This document shows positions 52,252 to 61,993 of a stretch of DNA of 64,000 nt, piece by piece. The DNA comes from Paraprevotella sp. GTDB taxonomy: Bacteria > Bacteroidota > Bacteroidia > Bacteroidales > Bacteroidaceae. Numbering within the stretch: position 1 is the first letter of the stretch; each line of letters begins with the position of its first letter. The stretch lies in NCBI GenBank assembly GCA_017937925.1, contig JAGBCQ010000019.1, positions 1 to 64,000 of the forward strand. Direction: 5' to 3'. The notes beneath the pieces were generated by a model, which was given only the letters and a program-made list of their open reading frames with translations, ran no database searches and was not told the DNA's origin. Position numbers and translations under genes: made by a program.

Positions 52252-55200
52252 TTACTTTGACTTTCTGAAAGCACCCGGTGTAACTCCAAATTGTTTCATA
52301 AAGCAGTTGGTGAAGTAGGAGACGCTGGAGAAATTTAACTTTTCAGAAATTTCCTTGATGCTGATATTCTCTTCTTTCAATAGCTTAGCTGCAGTTTTGA
52401 GGCGACACAGACGGATGTAATCATTAGGAGCTAATGAAGTCAGACCTTTCATCTTACGGTATAGGGTAGAGTTACTCATCGCCATGTAATCGGACAAGGT
52501 ATCAACAGTAATGTTTTCGAATATATGTTGGTTGATGAATGTGTCCAATTTCTTAAGAAATTCGTCCTCAACTTTATTGGAACCAACATCCGTTATCATA
52601 GCATACGGAGAATGTATGAAGGTATCTCTTAACAACTCTCTACTGTGAATCAAATTGGAAATTTGCGCTTTCAAGTGTGCAGTTGAGAATGGCTTTTCTA
52701 TATATGCGTCCGCCTTTGTGTTGAGAACGTCAATGTGGTCCTGCATGGAGACCTTAGCAGTCAGCACGATGACGGGAATGTGTGATAAACGAATATCGTT
52801 TTTAATTTCTTTACACAACGTAATACCGTCCATTACCGGCATCATCAAGTCTGTAATGACCAATTGAATGTTTCTATTGTGAAGTAGGCGTAATGCTTCT
52901 TCTCCGTTATCTGCTTCATAAACATTGTACTTCTCTTGTAACTCTTCAGCGATGAAGTTTCTTAAATCTGTTTCGTCATCAACAAGTAAAATGTTCCGTT
53001 TGTCATTGGACTTTGAATAGGGTAGTTCATTCTTTATGTCGTTCCCCTCTTCATTAGAACTTGGTATCTCGGAGACGTTTCGATGTTGAATGGGTAATTC
53101 CAATACGAATGAATTGATGTCCTTAACCTTATTGTCAAGGTAGAACTTTCCGTTAGTAAGTTCAGCCAACGAGCGAATAAGAGGCAACCCTAAACCGGAA
53201 CCATTGATAGGAGATTGTATGTTATTGTAATAGTATTGTACAAATGGTTTAAAGATTTCCTCTTCTTGTTCTTTCGGTATTCTGATGCCGTCGTTAGATA
53301 TTCTGATAGAGAGCATTTCATGATTCCCGTCATGAGTCACCTCGGTGCTGACCCAAACTCGGTTTTGGCAGAATTTATAGGCATTAGCCAACATGTTGCT
53401 TATCATTTTAATGACGGCTTCTTTATCAGCTACTACCATGACGGTGTTCTGGTGTAGATTGATAGAAACATTTACCCCCTTTTTTACGGACAAAGGTGAA
53501 AAGTTGTCGCATATCTCCTTGATGATATGATTGATGTCAAGTTCAGTGAAGTTCATCAACATCCGTGAGGATTCAATCTTCCTGAAATCAAGGAGCTGGT
53601 TGACAAGGTCAAGGAGTCGTTTTGTATTGTTCCGCAATATTTGAACGGTCTTGTCCCCGTTGTCTTGCAATTTGTCTATACATCCCATGATAAGTGTCAA
53701 CGGAGTGCGAATTTCATGGGTAATGGTTGTAAAGAAACTGATTTTGGCTTGCAGTATCTCGCTCTGCTTTTGTGCTTGCAAATCCTTGATTTGTAACTGG
53801 TGACGTAAGGATGTTCGTCTTCTGTACCATCTTATTGTAAAATATAGCAAGATGATAAGAACCAACATATATATAAGGTATGCAATCGGATGTTTCCAAT
53901 AAGGTGGCGTTATGGTTATGACCAGCGTCGTCGGTTCGCCTTCCCATATATTGTTTTGGAATGAAGCTTGAACTTCCAGAATGTAAGTGCCGGGAGACAG
54001 TCCTGCAAATTGAATGCGCTGAGAACCTTTGCTGAGAGTCCAATCTTGGTCTTTGCCTTTTAACCGGTACCTATACCAAATAAATCCGAGAGAAGAATGG
54101 GACGTTGTTGAAAAGTCCAAACTAAATGAGGCTTGATGGTGATTGAGGATAAGTGTGTCTTTAACGTATCCACTTTCGAAATCTGTAGTCTTGAAACCCG
54201 TAAACAACACCTTGGGAAGTTTGATGTCTTCTTGAACAATTTCCTTTGGTTGCATATAAATGAGACCTTGGTACGTTCCGAAAAAAAGATCGCCGCTTCC
54301 ACTCTTATAGGCGGATGCGAAATTAAACTGCGAAGTTGGAAGTCCATTCTCCCCCGTGAGATGAGCTACTGCCCCCTTCCTATTATCGTAACAATATAAT
54401 CCGTCAGATGTTGAAATCCAAAGCCGACCGAGATAATCTTCCTTGATAGAACAAACACTGAAGTTGTCTTGTCCCTTTTCGGATAAGACAATAGGCGTTG
54501 TCATACTTTTCTTTTCATTATATAAGTACAACCCTGTGCCGTTTGTACCAATATAAAGGTTATTGTTTGAATCCTCATAAATAGTTCCTATCCCAAAACG
54601 TGAAAAGGAGGTCTTTTCAGCGATAAATTGATGTCCATTATTACTTAACTTGTACAAACCGTCACTAAACGTTCCAATCCAGATTTGTCCCTCAGTATCC
54701 TTATACATTGTGTGAATAAAATAGTAATCTACGCCGGGGACTTTATATGCAGATTTGGTCTTTTCGTTAAGATAAAACAGACCTGAGAACGTTCCTAACA
54801 GGAGTTCGCCGGAATTGATTTTAAGAATACATACGACGTTGTTGGTGTTGAGGTATGGGTATTGATTGACAATTTCTAATGTTTCGCAGTTTACTTTCAG
54901 TAGTCCGTTCATGTAAGTCCCGACCCACATATTATCGCCATCAATACATAAGGATTGGATGTTGACAACTTTTGTTCCATTGTGTAACAGCGTCTTCATG
55001 CGGAAATCACGAGTTTGCAAGTTAAACTTAGCAAGTCCGCCGTCCTCTGTTCCTATCCATAAATTCCCTTTATGGTCGGGATGAATTTCTCGGATAATAT
55101 TGGCTTCGACAACATTTGTCTTTTCGTTGAGAGGCAGATATTGGTGGATGGTTCTCTTATTGTTAAATATGTGGTTCAATCCACCAAAGAAAGTACCTAC

Positions 55201-56178
55201 CCAGCAACCATTGTCTTTATCCAATAATAAAGCGTGAATGGCATTGTCCGATAGAGAATTCTGGTTGGTATAATCTTTCTTAAATGACTTGACAAGTTTG
55301 CAAAGCGGTTCTTGATTAAAGTTGATTTTATATACTTTGACTCCTTGCTCGGTACCAATCCAAAGATGGGAGTCTTGACTGTAAGCCATACAATGAATTG
55401 TAATCGGCTCTTCGTCCTCTTTGCTGTCTATTAGTAGGGTGCTCTTTTTCTCAGAAGGAGAGAATATTTTAACGCCCTTTTTATTTGTTGCAACGGCAAT
55501 CTGTCCATTGTCGCATTCCTCAAGAGCAACCAAGAACGCATGGTGTTTCTTATCATCTTCGTCCAATATCGGGATTTTGATAAAATCTTCCTTTGCCGCA
55601 TCAAATTTACAAAGAGAACCATCGAAAGCTGTTGTCCATATTGTGCCATTTCGTGTTTGAATGATGTCAGAAGACCTATAATCCGGATAACTCTTTACGA
55701 TGCCGGTTGACGTGTTAAGGCGCATAAGCGCAGTGGCTGATATAATCCAAATATCACCGTTTTTATCTTCCATTATTTTTGTGATCGCCGCAATGTCATG
55801 AAGTGTTTCGTCCTCCATGTGGTGAAACGTTTCTTTTTGCGGGTCAAACATGAATAGAGTGCATGATGTACCAATCCAGATTTTCCCGGTTCTTGATGTG
55901 CAAAGTGATGTAATGCGATAATCGTCTTTGTTTTCTGCACCTCCCATGCGTGGAACCGAATAATGTCTTATATGTGAACCGTCGTATCTGTCAAGACCGT
56001 GTGATGTACCAACCCAAATAAAGCCATTGGCATCCTGTGCGATGCTATGAACAGATAGATTTGACAAACCTTCCGCTTTCCCACAACGGTGGATGACGTG
56101 AGTTGTTTCGCAAAAACTGTCAGTCGTTGTGCAAAAGCCTATGATAAGTGCGACAAGTAGGTATCTAAGTATATTCAT
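52252..56178 (-). CDS. Hybrid two-component system sensor/regulator (HTCS)
   Basis: This 1308-residue inner-membrane protein has a signal/anchor start (MNILRYLLVALIIGFCTTTD), two periplasmic seven-bladed propellers of reg_prop repeats (GFIWVGTSHGLDRYDG style, ~25-690), a Y_Y_Y domain near 690-750, a helix near 763-783, HisKA with THEIRTPLTL near 816, a HATPase domain, a receiver (LLVDDETD near 1063, phospho-Asp in ITDLMMPVMDG near 1108) and an AraC-type HTH (~1205-1306). It binds a glycan breakdown product outside and turns on nearby degradation genes. The ATG at 56178 is 18 bases after a -7 box; the longer frame from 56214 is not needed. Confidence 0.95.
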   Translation of the reverse strand: MNILRYLLVALIIGFCTTTDSFCETTHVIHRCGKAEGLSNLSVHSIAQDANGFIWVGTSHGLDRYDGSHIRHYSVPRMGGAENKDDYRITSLCTSRTGKIWIGTSCTLFMFDPQKETFHHMEDETLHDIAAITKIMEDKNGDIWIISATALMRLNTSTGIVKSYPDYRSSDIIQTRNGTIWTTAFDGSLCKFDAAKEDFIKIPILDEDDKKHHAFLVALEECDNGQIAVATNKKGVKIFSPSEKKSTLLIDSKEDEEPITIHCMAYSQDSHLWIGTEQGVKVYKINFNQEPLCKLVKSFKKDYTNQNSLSDNAIHALLLDKDNGCWVGTFFGGLNHIFNNKRTIHQYLPLNEKTNVVEANIIREIHPDHKGNLWIGTEDGGLAKFNLQTRDFRMKTLLHNGTKVVNIQSLCIDGDNMWVGTYMNGLLKVNCETLEIVNQYPYLNTNNVVCILKINSGELLLGTFSGLFYLNEKTKSAYKVPGVDYYFIHTMYKDTEGQIWIGTFSDGLYKLSNNGHQFIAEKTSFSRFGIGTIYEDSNNNLYIGTNGTGLYLYNEKKSMTTPIVLSEKGQDNFSVCSIKEDYLGRLWISTSDGLYCYDNRKGAVAHLTGENGLPTSQFNFASAYKSGSGDLFFGTYQGLIYMQPKEIVQEDIKLPKVLFTGFKTTDFESGYVKDTLILNHHQASFSLDFSTTSHSSLGFIWYRYRLKGKDQDWTLSKGSQRIQFAGLSPGTYILEVQASFQNNIWEGEPTTLVITITPPYWKHPIAYLIYMLVLIILLYFTIRWYRRRTSLRHQLQIKDLQAQKQSEILQAKISFFTTITHEIRTPLTLIMGCIDKLQDNGDKTVQILRNNTKRLLDLVNQLLDFRKIESSRMLMNFTELDINHIIKEICDNFSPLSVKKGVNVSINLHQNTVMVVADKEAVIKMISNMLANAYKFCQNRVWVSTEVTHDGNHEMLSIRISNDGIRIPKEQEEEIFKPFVQYYYNNIQSPINGSGLGLPLIRSLAELTNGKFYLDNKVKDINSFVLELPIQHRNVSEIPSSNEEGNDIKNELPYSKSNDKRNILLVDDETDLRNFIAEELQEKYNVYEADNGEEALRLLHNRNIQLVITDLMMPVMDGITLCKEIKNDIRLSHIPVIVLTAKVSMQDHIDVLNTKADAYIEKPFSTAHLKAQISNLIHSRELLRDTFIHSPYAMITDVGSNKVEDEFLKKLDTFINQHIFENITVDTLSDYMAMSNSTLYRKMKGLTSLAPNDYIRLCRLKTAAKLLKEENISIKEISEKLNFSSVSYFTNCFMKQFGVTPGAFRKSK

Positions 56179-56196
56179 ACAGAGTGTTTCTTTTTG

Positions 56197-56204
56197 CAAA
56201 AATA
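56197..56204 (-). promoter_or_regulatory. -7 box (TATTTTTG) for the HTCS gene
   Basis: A perfect minus-strand TAnnTTTG, 18 bases before the ATG at 56178. Confidence 0.5.
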
Positions 56205-56310
56205 AGAAATCCAAGAGAAGATAAAGTGAATCTATCGTTCATTTTATTTCGTTTTTCTGTCAAGGAACAAAAAAAACAGTCAACTCGTTTCGGTTTAGAC
56301 CAAATCTAAT

Positions 56311-56318
56311 TACTTTTG
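56311..56318 (+). promoter_or_regulatory. -7 box (TACTTTTG) for the esterase genes
   Basis: A perfect TAnnTTTG 25 bases before the ATG at 56344, in the 165-base divergent gap with the HTCS gene. Confidence 0.55.
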
Positions 56319-56343
56319 TGTTGTAACCAAAAACTATAATACT

Positions 56344-57990
56344 ATGATGAAATCAAGATTTATGTTTGTATGTATGTTGCTATGTTCTTTTTTGTTGAAC
56401 ATAACTGCACAAAGAGAAATTAAATTGACCTGTGATGTTCCTTATAATGACGTAAGTCCATCGTGCGTTTTGGATATTGCTGAACCTGTTTGGAATCAAG
56501 AAGGTGGTTTAAGACCAGCCATTGTCCTTATACATGGCGGAGGCTGGAGCGCGGGTTCAAAGAGCGACATCGTTTTTCGTAATCTATTGATTGATTATGC
56601 ACTGCAAGGGTACGTCACCCTATCGGTGGAGTATCGGTTTAATCAGGAAGCGGCTTTCCCGGCATGTATTCAAGATGTGAAGTGTGCAATAAGATGGTTA
56701 AAGGCACATGCCAAAGAATTGAAGGTGGATTCTGAACGAATCGGTTGTACAGGTCACTCAGCAGGAGGCCATTTGGCTTTGATGATGGCGGTATCATCTG
56801 ATAATGCTGATTTGGAGGGCGATGGCCCGTGGCGTGAGTTCTCAAGCAGTGTTGCATGTGCCGTTGGTGGTGCGCCTCCCACTGAAATAGGTAATCCTAA
56901 TATTCCATGGGCACAGCATCCGGAATGGTGGCCTATAGGTTATATTAAGGCTGGGCAACCTCCGCTTTTGTTATTACAAGGAAGTGAAGACCCACTGGTG
57001 CGTCCGCATCTGACGGATGACTACGTCAATAAAATGCGCCAAGCCGGTTCGAACGTAGATTATATTAAGGTGTCCGGTAATCATGATGTGGCATACAATG
57101 CAAGATTAGAATATACGAAACCAGCGATGGATGCATTCTTTGCCCGTCATTTGAAGAATAATTCCTCGAACCAGCAAATCGTGAAGGTGAAAGTACCGGA
57201 GAATGGCGGTAGCGGAAGGTATAAAGCATTTGCCATAACAGAAAAGTCTTTGCCCGATTTTGTTGTTTACCGCCCGGTTGATATCAATAGGGTTATACAT
57301 CGTGAAGGCAAACTTCCCGTAATGGTTTATGCCAATGGCGGATGTATGAACACTTCGGTACATGTAGAGAAAATGTTGACGGAGATAGCTTCGCATGGCT
57401 ATATTGTCATAGCCATAGGAGAAATGCAGAACTATCCTCACGATCGTAAAGAAAATTCTACACCGGCGTCTATGTTAGTTGATGCGATGAATTGGATTGT
57501 AGAAAGAAATGCGGATTCAACAAGTGTATATTATAATAAGGTGGATATAGACAAGATTGCCGCAGCCGGTCATTCGTGTGGAGGAGCGCAAGTGTTGGCA
57601 GTTGCAAATGACAGTCGTATTAAGACTTACTTAATTCTGAATGCCGGTATGGGGGATATGATGATGGCCGGTGCAAGTAAAAAATCCTTGAAACAATTGC
57701 ATGCACCTATTATATATATGATAGGCGGAAAAGATGATATAGCCTATACCAATGCTCGTAAGGATTATGCTGCAATCAAGAAAGTTCCGGTAGTGTTTGC
57801 AGATATGCCAAAGGCAGGACATGGTGCGACTTTCGCTCAACCTTTTGGAGGAGATTTTGCAAAAATGTGTATTCGTTGGATGGACTGGCAATTGAAGGGA
57901 CGTGAACAGAATGCCAAGTTGTTCCTTGAAGCTGATTTAAAAGACTTCCCCGAATGGACAATGGAATCAAAGAATTTTAAAAATAACTAG
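56344..57990 (+). CDS. Exported protein with two fused alpha/beta-hydrolase (esterase) domains
   Basis: A signal peptide (MFVCMLLCSFLLNITA) leads to two complete hydrolase domains. The first (~25-270) has the oxyanion HGGGW near 65, nucleophile GHSAGG near 137-142, Asp in GSEDPLV near 213 and His in SGNHDVAY near 246, like BD-FAE/acetyl-xylan esterases. The second (~280-545) has YANGGCMNTS, nucleophile GHSCGG near 409-414, Asp in GGKDDIAY near 462 and His in AGHGATF near 493. Both triads look complete, so one chain may remove two kinds of ester from plant glycan. It is divergent from the HTCS gene and 9 bases ahead of a third esterase. Confidence 0.88.
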   Translation: MMKSRFMFVCMLLCSFLLNITAQREIKLTCDVPYNDVSPSCVLDIAEPVWNQEGGLRPAIVLIHGGGWSAGSKSDIVFRNLLIDYALQGYVTLSVEYRFNQEAAFPACIQDVKCAIRWLKAHAKELKVDSERIGCTGHSAGGHLALMMAVSSDNADLEGDGPWREFSSSVACAVGGAPPTEIGNPNIPWAQHPEWWPIGYIKAGQPPLLLLQGSEDPLVRPHLTDDYVNKMRQAGSNVDYIKVSGNHDVAYNARLEYTKPAMDAFFARHLKNNSSNQQIVKVKVPENGGSGRYKAFAITEKSLPDFVVYRPVDINRVIHREGKLPVMVYANGGCMNTSVHVEKMLTEIASHGYIVIAIGEMQNYPHDRKENSTPASMLVDAMNWIVERNADSTSVYYNKVDIDKIAAAGHSCGGAQVLAVANDSRIKTYLILNAGMGDMMMAGASKKSLKQLHAPIIYMIGGKDDIAYTNARKDYAAIKKVPVVFADMPKAGHGATFAQPFGGDFAKMCIRWMDWQLKGREQNAKLFLEADLKDFPEWTMESKNFKNN

Positions 57991-57999
57991 TGAGCGGTT

Positions 58000-58842
58000 A
58001 TGAATAAATATTTAGTATTATTTCTGAGTGCTTGCCTATTATTACAAACTCCCAACGTTATAGGTAATACATTACAAGATGAATACGTCAATGAGAACTC
58101 AGAGTCAGAAGTATGGATTCATAGTGGCTCACGACGTATTTATGGAGTGTTGAGTCGTCCAAAGTCGGTGAAGGGTAAATGTCCGTTGGTGATTATTGCA
58201 CATGGATTCAATGGAACTCATCATTTCGGCAAGAATTACTTCAAACCTTTAAACGATATGGGGTATCAATGTTTTTCATTTGATTTTCCTTGTGGGTCGG
58301 TAAATAGTAGGAGTGATAATAATACGATGGAGATGTCCGTACTTGATGAGGTCAATGATTTGAAGACTATTATCAGGTATTTCAAGGAAACTCCGAATTC
58401 TGATGTATCCGATATTGTAGTGATTGGAGAAAGTCAAGGTGGTTTGGTTGCTGCTTTGACGGCTTCTGAGATGCGTAAAGAAATTAAAAAACTGATATTG
58501 GTATATCCTGCATTGTGTATTCCCGATAATTGGAATTCACGTTATCAGGATGTCGCTGCGATTCCGGATACTACACGGTTGTGGAATGTACCTATGGGAA
58601 AGCGTTTCTTTATGGAACTTCGTGATATGAAAGTGTTTGATGCCATTGCGAAGTTCAAACGACCTGTCTTAATAATTCAAGGTGATGCCGACCGGATAGT
58701 GTCGTTAGAGGATTCGCGCAGAGCGGTGGAGTTGTATAAAAAAGCGCATTTACATATTATACCGAATGCTGGTCATGGGTTTAAACCTCATGAGTTTAGA
58801 GAGTGTGTTGAGCAAATACAGCATTTCTTGAACAGTCATTAA
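58000..58842 (+). CDS. Exported alpha/beta-hydrolase (feruloyl/cinnamoyl esterase-like)
   Basis: The 280-residue protein has a signal peptide (MNKYLVLFLSACLLLQTPNV) and a single hydrolase domain: HGFNGTHHFGKNYF near 67-80, nucleophile GESQGG near 147-152, Asp in QGDADRIV near 227 and His in NAGHGF near 258. The layout resembles cinnamoyl/feruloyl esterases of gut bacteria. It starts 9 bases after the double esterase, so the two are one transcript, ended by the hairpin at 58858-58895. Confidence 0.88.
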   Translation: MNKYLVLFLSACLLLQTPNVIGNTLQDEYVNENSESEVWIHSGSRRIYGVLSRPKSVKGKCPLVIIAHGFNGTHHFGKNYFKPLNDMGYQCFSFDFPCGSVNSRSDNNTMEMSVLDEVNDLKTIIRYFKETPNSDVSDIVVIGESQGGLVAALTASEMRKEIKKLILVYPALCIPDNWNSRYQDVAAIPDTTRLWNVPMGKRFFMELRDMKVFDAIAKFKRPVLIIQGDADRIVSLEDSRRAVELYKKAHLHIIPNAGHGFKPHEFRECVEQIQHFLNSH

Positions 58843-58857
58843 AGAGATAATAAACGT

Positions 58858-58895
58858 ACCCCCGAAGTTAAACTAGTGATGTTGACTTCGGGGGT
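58858..58895. terminator. Terminator hairpin between convergent esterase and ACT genes
   Basis: ACCCCCGAAGT (58858-58868) pairs with ACTTCGGGGGT (58885-58895), loop 16 bases. It lies between convergent stops at 58842 and 58915 and may serve both. Confidence 0.75.
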
Positions 58896-58914
58896 TATGT
58901 TATGTGTGGTTTGT

Positions 58915-59325
58915 TTATAACTTGTCCTGAATGTTGCAGTCGCACTCTTTTAATACCAACAAGCATTTGTTAATGTCGGTGGGACGGATGATGACATTTG
59001 CCAAATCGCCTTCGGCAAAAGCATACATGTATTCAATGAATATTTGATTCTCTGCCAAATGATCAAGGATGACGGATAAAGAACCGGCAACATTGGGACA
59101 GTTAATCCAAACAACATCGGTCAGCATTACAGCAAAGTTCTCATTACGCAAAACGTCCACAGCCTTATCAACTTCAGAAACAATCAGTCGTAAGATGCCG
59201 AAATCGGTAGTTTCCGCCATGCTGAACGCGTGCATATTGATGCCATGCTTACCTAATATTTTAGTCACTTCGTTGATTCTTCCGGTTTTGTTCTCAAGGA
59301 AGATAGATAATTGTTTGATGGTCAT
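58915..59325 (-). CDS. ACT-domain protein next to PaaK
   Basis: The 136-residue protein consists of two ACT repeats (TIKQLSIFLENKTGRINEVT from residue 2; VWINCPNVAGSLSVILDHLA from ~73). ACT domains bind amino acids and act as regulatory units. No enzyme domain is present. It follows paaK by 13 bases; this pair is common in Bacteroidales and other anaerobes, where the ACT protein is thought to sense aromatic or branched amino acids. The exact ligand is not known. Confidence 0.85.
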   Translation of the reverse strand: MTIKQLSIFLENKTGRINEVTKILGKHGINMHAFSMAETTDFGILRLIVSEVDKAVDVLRNENFAVMLTDVVWINCPNVAGSLSVILDHLAENQIFIEYMYAFAEGDLANVIIRPTDINKCLLVLKECDCNIQDKL

Positions 59326-59338
59326 ATTAAGAACGTTT

Positions 59339-60640
59339 TTATTTCAAAATTCGTTTGTCAATCACGTGCTTGCCTTTTCCTTGGCTGCGCTCAATACTGT
59401 TGGGTTCCATTAGTTTCACGTCGGCACTGATGGAAAGTACACTCTTAAGTTTGTCGCTCAGAGCCTTCTTCATATTTAGCATACGACCAATATCGTCGCT
59501 GAAGAAGTCCTTGCGAACTTCAACTTGTACTTGAAGCGTATCTAAGTTATTGATGCGGTCAACAACCAACATATATTGAGGTTCAAACTCAGGCATTTCC
59601 AAAATGACGCTTTCAACTTGCGACGGGAATACGTTGATGCCTCGAATGATGAGCATATCGTCACTGCGTCCGACAATACGTCCCATACGAACGGATGTTC
59701 TTCCGCATTCACATTTCCCGTCATGTAGTGTGCAGAGGTCTTTAGTGCGGTAACGGAGTAGGGGCATACCTTCTTTGGTAAGGGTGGTAAATACCAACTC
59801 GCCTTGTTCGCCATAAGGTAACTGTTCCAATGTGTCGGGATTGATAATCTCAGGATAGAAATGGTCTTCGTTGATGTGTGAACCATTTTGCATTTCACAT
59901 TCGTATGAAACGCCCGGTCCCATGATTTCACTTAAACCATAAAGATTGAATCCTTTCAAGCCAAGACGTTCCTCAATCTCCTTACGCATATTCTCTGTCC
60001 ATGGCTCAGCACCGAATGCGCCGATTTTCAGACTGATGTCATCTTTGCTAAGTCCCATCTTCTCGAGCGTCTCAGCCAAATAGAGAGCATACGAAGGCGT
60101 ACATGCTATGCCTGTTATATTGAGGTCTCTAATCAGTCGGATGTGTTTCTCTGTGTTACCGGTGGATGTGGGTATTACTGTCGCACCTAAATTCTCAACG
60201 CCATAGTGCGCTCCAAGACCTCCCGTAAACAATCCATATCCGTAACTTACGGAGAATGTGTCGCTGCGTGTTACACCGTAGGCTGTCAGTGCGCGTGCCA
60301 TCACTTCCGACCATACTGCCAAGTCTTTGCGTGTATATCCTACAATGGTGGGGTTGCCGGTTGTGCCGGAAGAGGCATGTACGCGTACAATTTCGGACGG
60401 AGGTGCAGCCTGCAGACCATAAGGATAATTGTCACGAAGGTCTTGCTTTGTGGTGAAAGGCAGTTTGACGATGTCGTCAATACTTCTGATGTCTTCAGGA
60501 GATATATCCATCGCTTGCATCTTATTGCGATAGAAGGGGACGTTATGGTACACGTATGTTACCAATTTCTGAAGTCGCTTACTTTGCAGTGCGTGCATTT
60601 CGTCGCGACTCATGCTTTCTTTGTTAGGATTCCAAATCAT
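59339..60640 (-). CDS. paaK: Phenylacetate-CoA ligase
   Basis: This 433-residue adenylate-forming enzyme joins an aryl-acetic acid and CoA using ATP. Motifs are VHASSGTTGNPTIVGYT near 88-104, GLYGLSEIMGPGVSYEC near 233-249 and YRTKDLC near 303; the C-terminal domain has IIRGINVFPSQVE. Next to an aminotransferase and the IorAB 2-oxo acid oxidoreductase, it probably handles aryl acetates or their CoA esters in aromatic amino acid metabolism, possibly in the synthetic direction as in other anaerobes. It starts 21 bases after the aminotransferase gene. Confidence 0.93.
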   Translation of the reverse strand: MIWNPNKESMSRDEMHALQSKRLQKLVTYVYHNVPFYRNKMQAMDISPEDIRSIDDIVKLPFTTKQDLRDNYPYGLQAAPPSEIVRVHASSGTTGNPTIVGYTRKDLAVWSEVMARALTAYGVTRSDTFSVSYGYGLFTGGLGAHYGVENLGATVIPTSTGNTEKHIRLIRDLNITGIACTPSYALYLAETLEKMGLSKDDISLKIGAFGAEPWTENMRKEIEERLGLKGFNLYGLSEIMGPGVSYECEMQNGSHINEDHFYPEIINPDTLEQLPYGEQGELVFTTLTKEGMPLLRYRTKDLCTLHDGKCECGRTSVRMGRIVGRSDDMLIIRGINVFPSQVESVILEMPEFEPQYMLVVDRINNLDTLQVQVEVRKDFFSDDIGRMLNMKKALSDKLKSVLSISADVKLMEPNSIERSQGKGKHVIDKRILK

Positions 60641-60661
60641 GCTTTATTTAGTTTATCGTGG

Positions 60662-61975
60662 TTATTCTTTGGGATGATCTTCATGGAAGGCTTTCATGCG
60701 TTCTTCCATGACATCGTATAGTTCTTCTTTCATGCGAGAGGTGCAAGCTCTCACGCCTTGTTGCTCGCTACCTGTCGTTGATAAGGATATACTGCTGACT
60801 CCATAGTATAATAGTTCTTTCAAGAGTTCGCCGCCACTCATATCTCCATAACCGATAGTAAAGAAGAATCCGTCGCCAACGGCTTGCGTCACATCATAGT
60901 CGTAAACGATGTGGAAACCGTTATCTGTAAATATCTTTTTCATTCTTTCTGCTCTTCGGGCATATTCTCTGGTATCTTCCACGAAGTTGATAGTTCCTTC
61001 AGTTGAGAGACGTAGCATTTCGGCATACGCATATTGTGTAGATGCAGTGCATCCGGATGTTATCATGTAGAGAATGGATGCGATAAGAGTTTGTCCAAAA
61101 ACACCAGCATCGTGGTAACGCTCCGCAAGGGCGGGGAAGTGACGCTCAAACAAGTGGTCGCTGATGCAAGTCAAAGCCATGCGCTGTCCTGCATAACTGA
61201 ATATCTTTGAAGCAGAAAGCATCAGTATGTAGTTGTCTGTATATCGTGCGACCGTTGGAGCGTAAGGCGGTTCAAAAGGATGTCCCATGTCGTGACGGAA
61301 GTCCATGCAGAAGTATGCAAGGTCTTCCATGACAATGACATCGTACTTTGTTGCCATTTTACCTATGATAGCCAGTTCCGCTTCCTCTAAGCAAATCCAT
61401 GCCGGATTGTTCGGGTTAGAGTAGATGATGGCTGCAATATCCCCTTTACTAAGTATGCTGTCTAATTTGTCTTCCAGTGCAATCCCACGATAGTTGTATA
61501 TATCGAACTCCTCCCATTCTGCACCAATGATGCGGAGCTGAGATTTCTGAATGGGGAAACCGGGGTCAATGAAAAGGACTTTGTTCTTTCCCGGTGTACG
61601 GTGCGTGCAAGCAATGAACGAACCAAATGAGCCTGCCACACTACCAACCGTCGGGACGCATGAACGAGCGGAGATGTCTATGTTAAGGAATGCTTTGATA
61701 AAGCGTAATGCTTCGTTTTTAAGTTCCGGAATGCCGGCAGCTGCAGGATATTGTGAACCTACGCCACGGTCAAGTGCAGCCTTTTCTGCTTCCACGCCAT
61801 AGTGATTAACCGGAAGTCCGGGTGAACCCTGGTCCATACGGATAAATGGTATGCCGGTCTCCTTTTCTAAATATTGTGCCAATAACAATACTTCTCCGAT
61901 TGTTGCTGTCGAAAGGTTGGCTATATGTAGCTCACGTGAGGCTTTCTCTACCAATTCTTCGCTGAATATCTTCAT
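60662..61975 (-). CDS. PLP-dependent aminotransferase, class I/II
   Basis: The 437-residue enzyme has the fold-type I pattern: GSVAGSFGSFIACTH near 106-120, IYSNPNNPAW near 184-193, VMEDLAYFCMDFR near 217 with the PLP-binding Asp-x-Tyr, and the Schiff-base lysine in LSASKIFSYAGQRMAL near 255-262. It should convert an amino acid to the 2-oxo acid that IorAB takes. Aromatic substrates are suggested by the neighbours, not by residues that I can see. It lies 18 bases after iorB and 21 bases before paaK, in one leftward run. Confidence 0.88.
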   Translation of the reverse strand: MKIFSEELVEKASRELHIANLSTATIGEVLLLAQYLEKETGIPFIRMDQGSPGLPVNHYGVEAEKAALDRGVGSQYPAAAGIPELKNEALRFIKAFLNIDISARSCVPTVGSVAGSFGSFIACTHRTPGKNKVLFIDPGFPIQKSQLRIIGAEWEEFDIYNYRGIALEDKLDSILSKGDIAAIIYSNPNNPAWICLEEAELAIIGKMATKYDVIVMEDLAYFCMDFRHDMGHPFEPPYAPTVARYTDNYILMLSASKIFSYAGQRMALTCISDHLFERHFPALAERYHDAGVFGQTLIASILYMITSGCTASTQYAYAEMLRLSTEGTINFVEDTREYARRAERMKKIFTDNGFHIVYDYDVTQAVGDGFFFTIGYGDMSGGELLKELLYYGVSSISLSTTGSEQQGVRACTSRMKEELYDVMEERMKAFHEDHPKE

Positions 61976-61993
61976 CGTTTCTTCGTTTTACAA

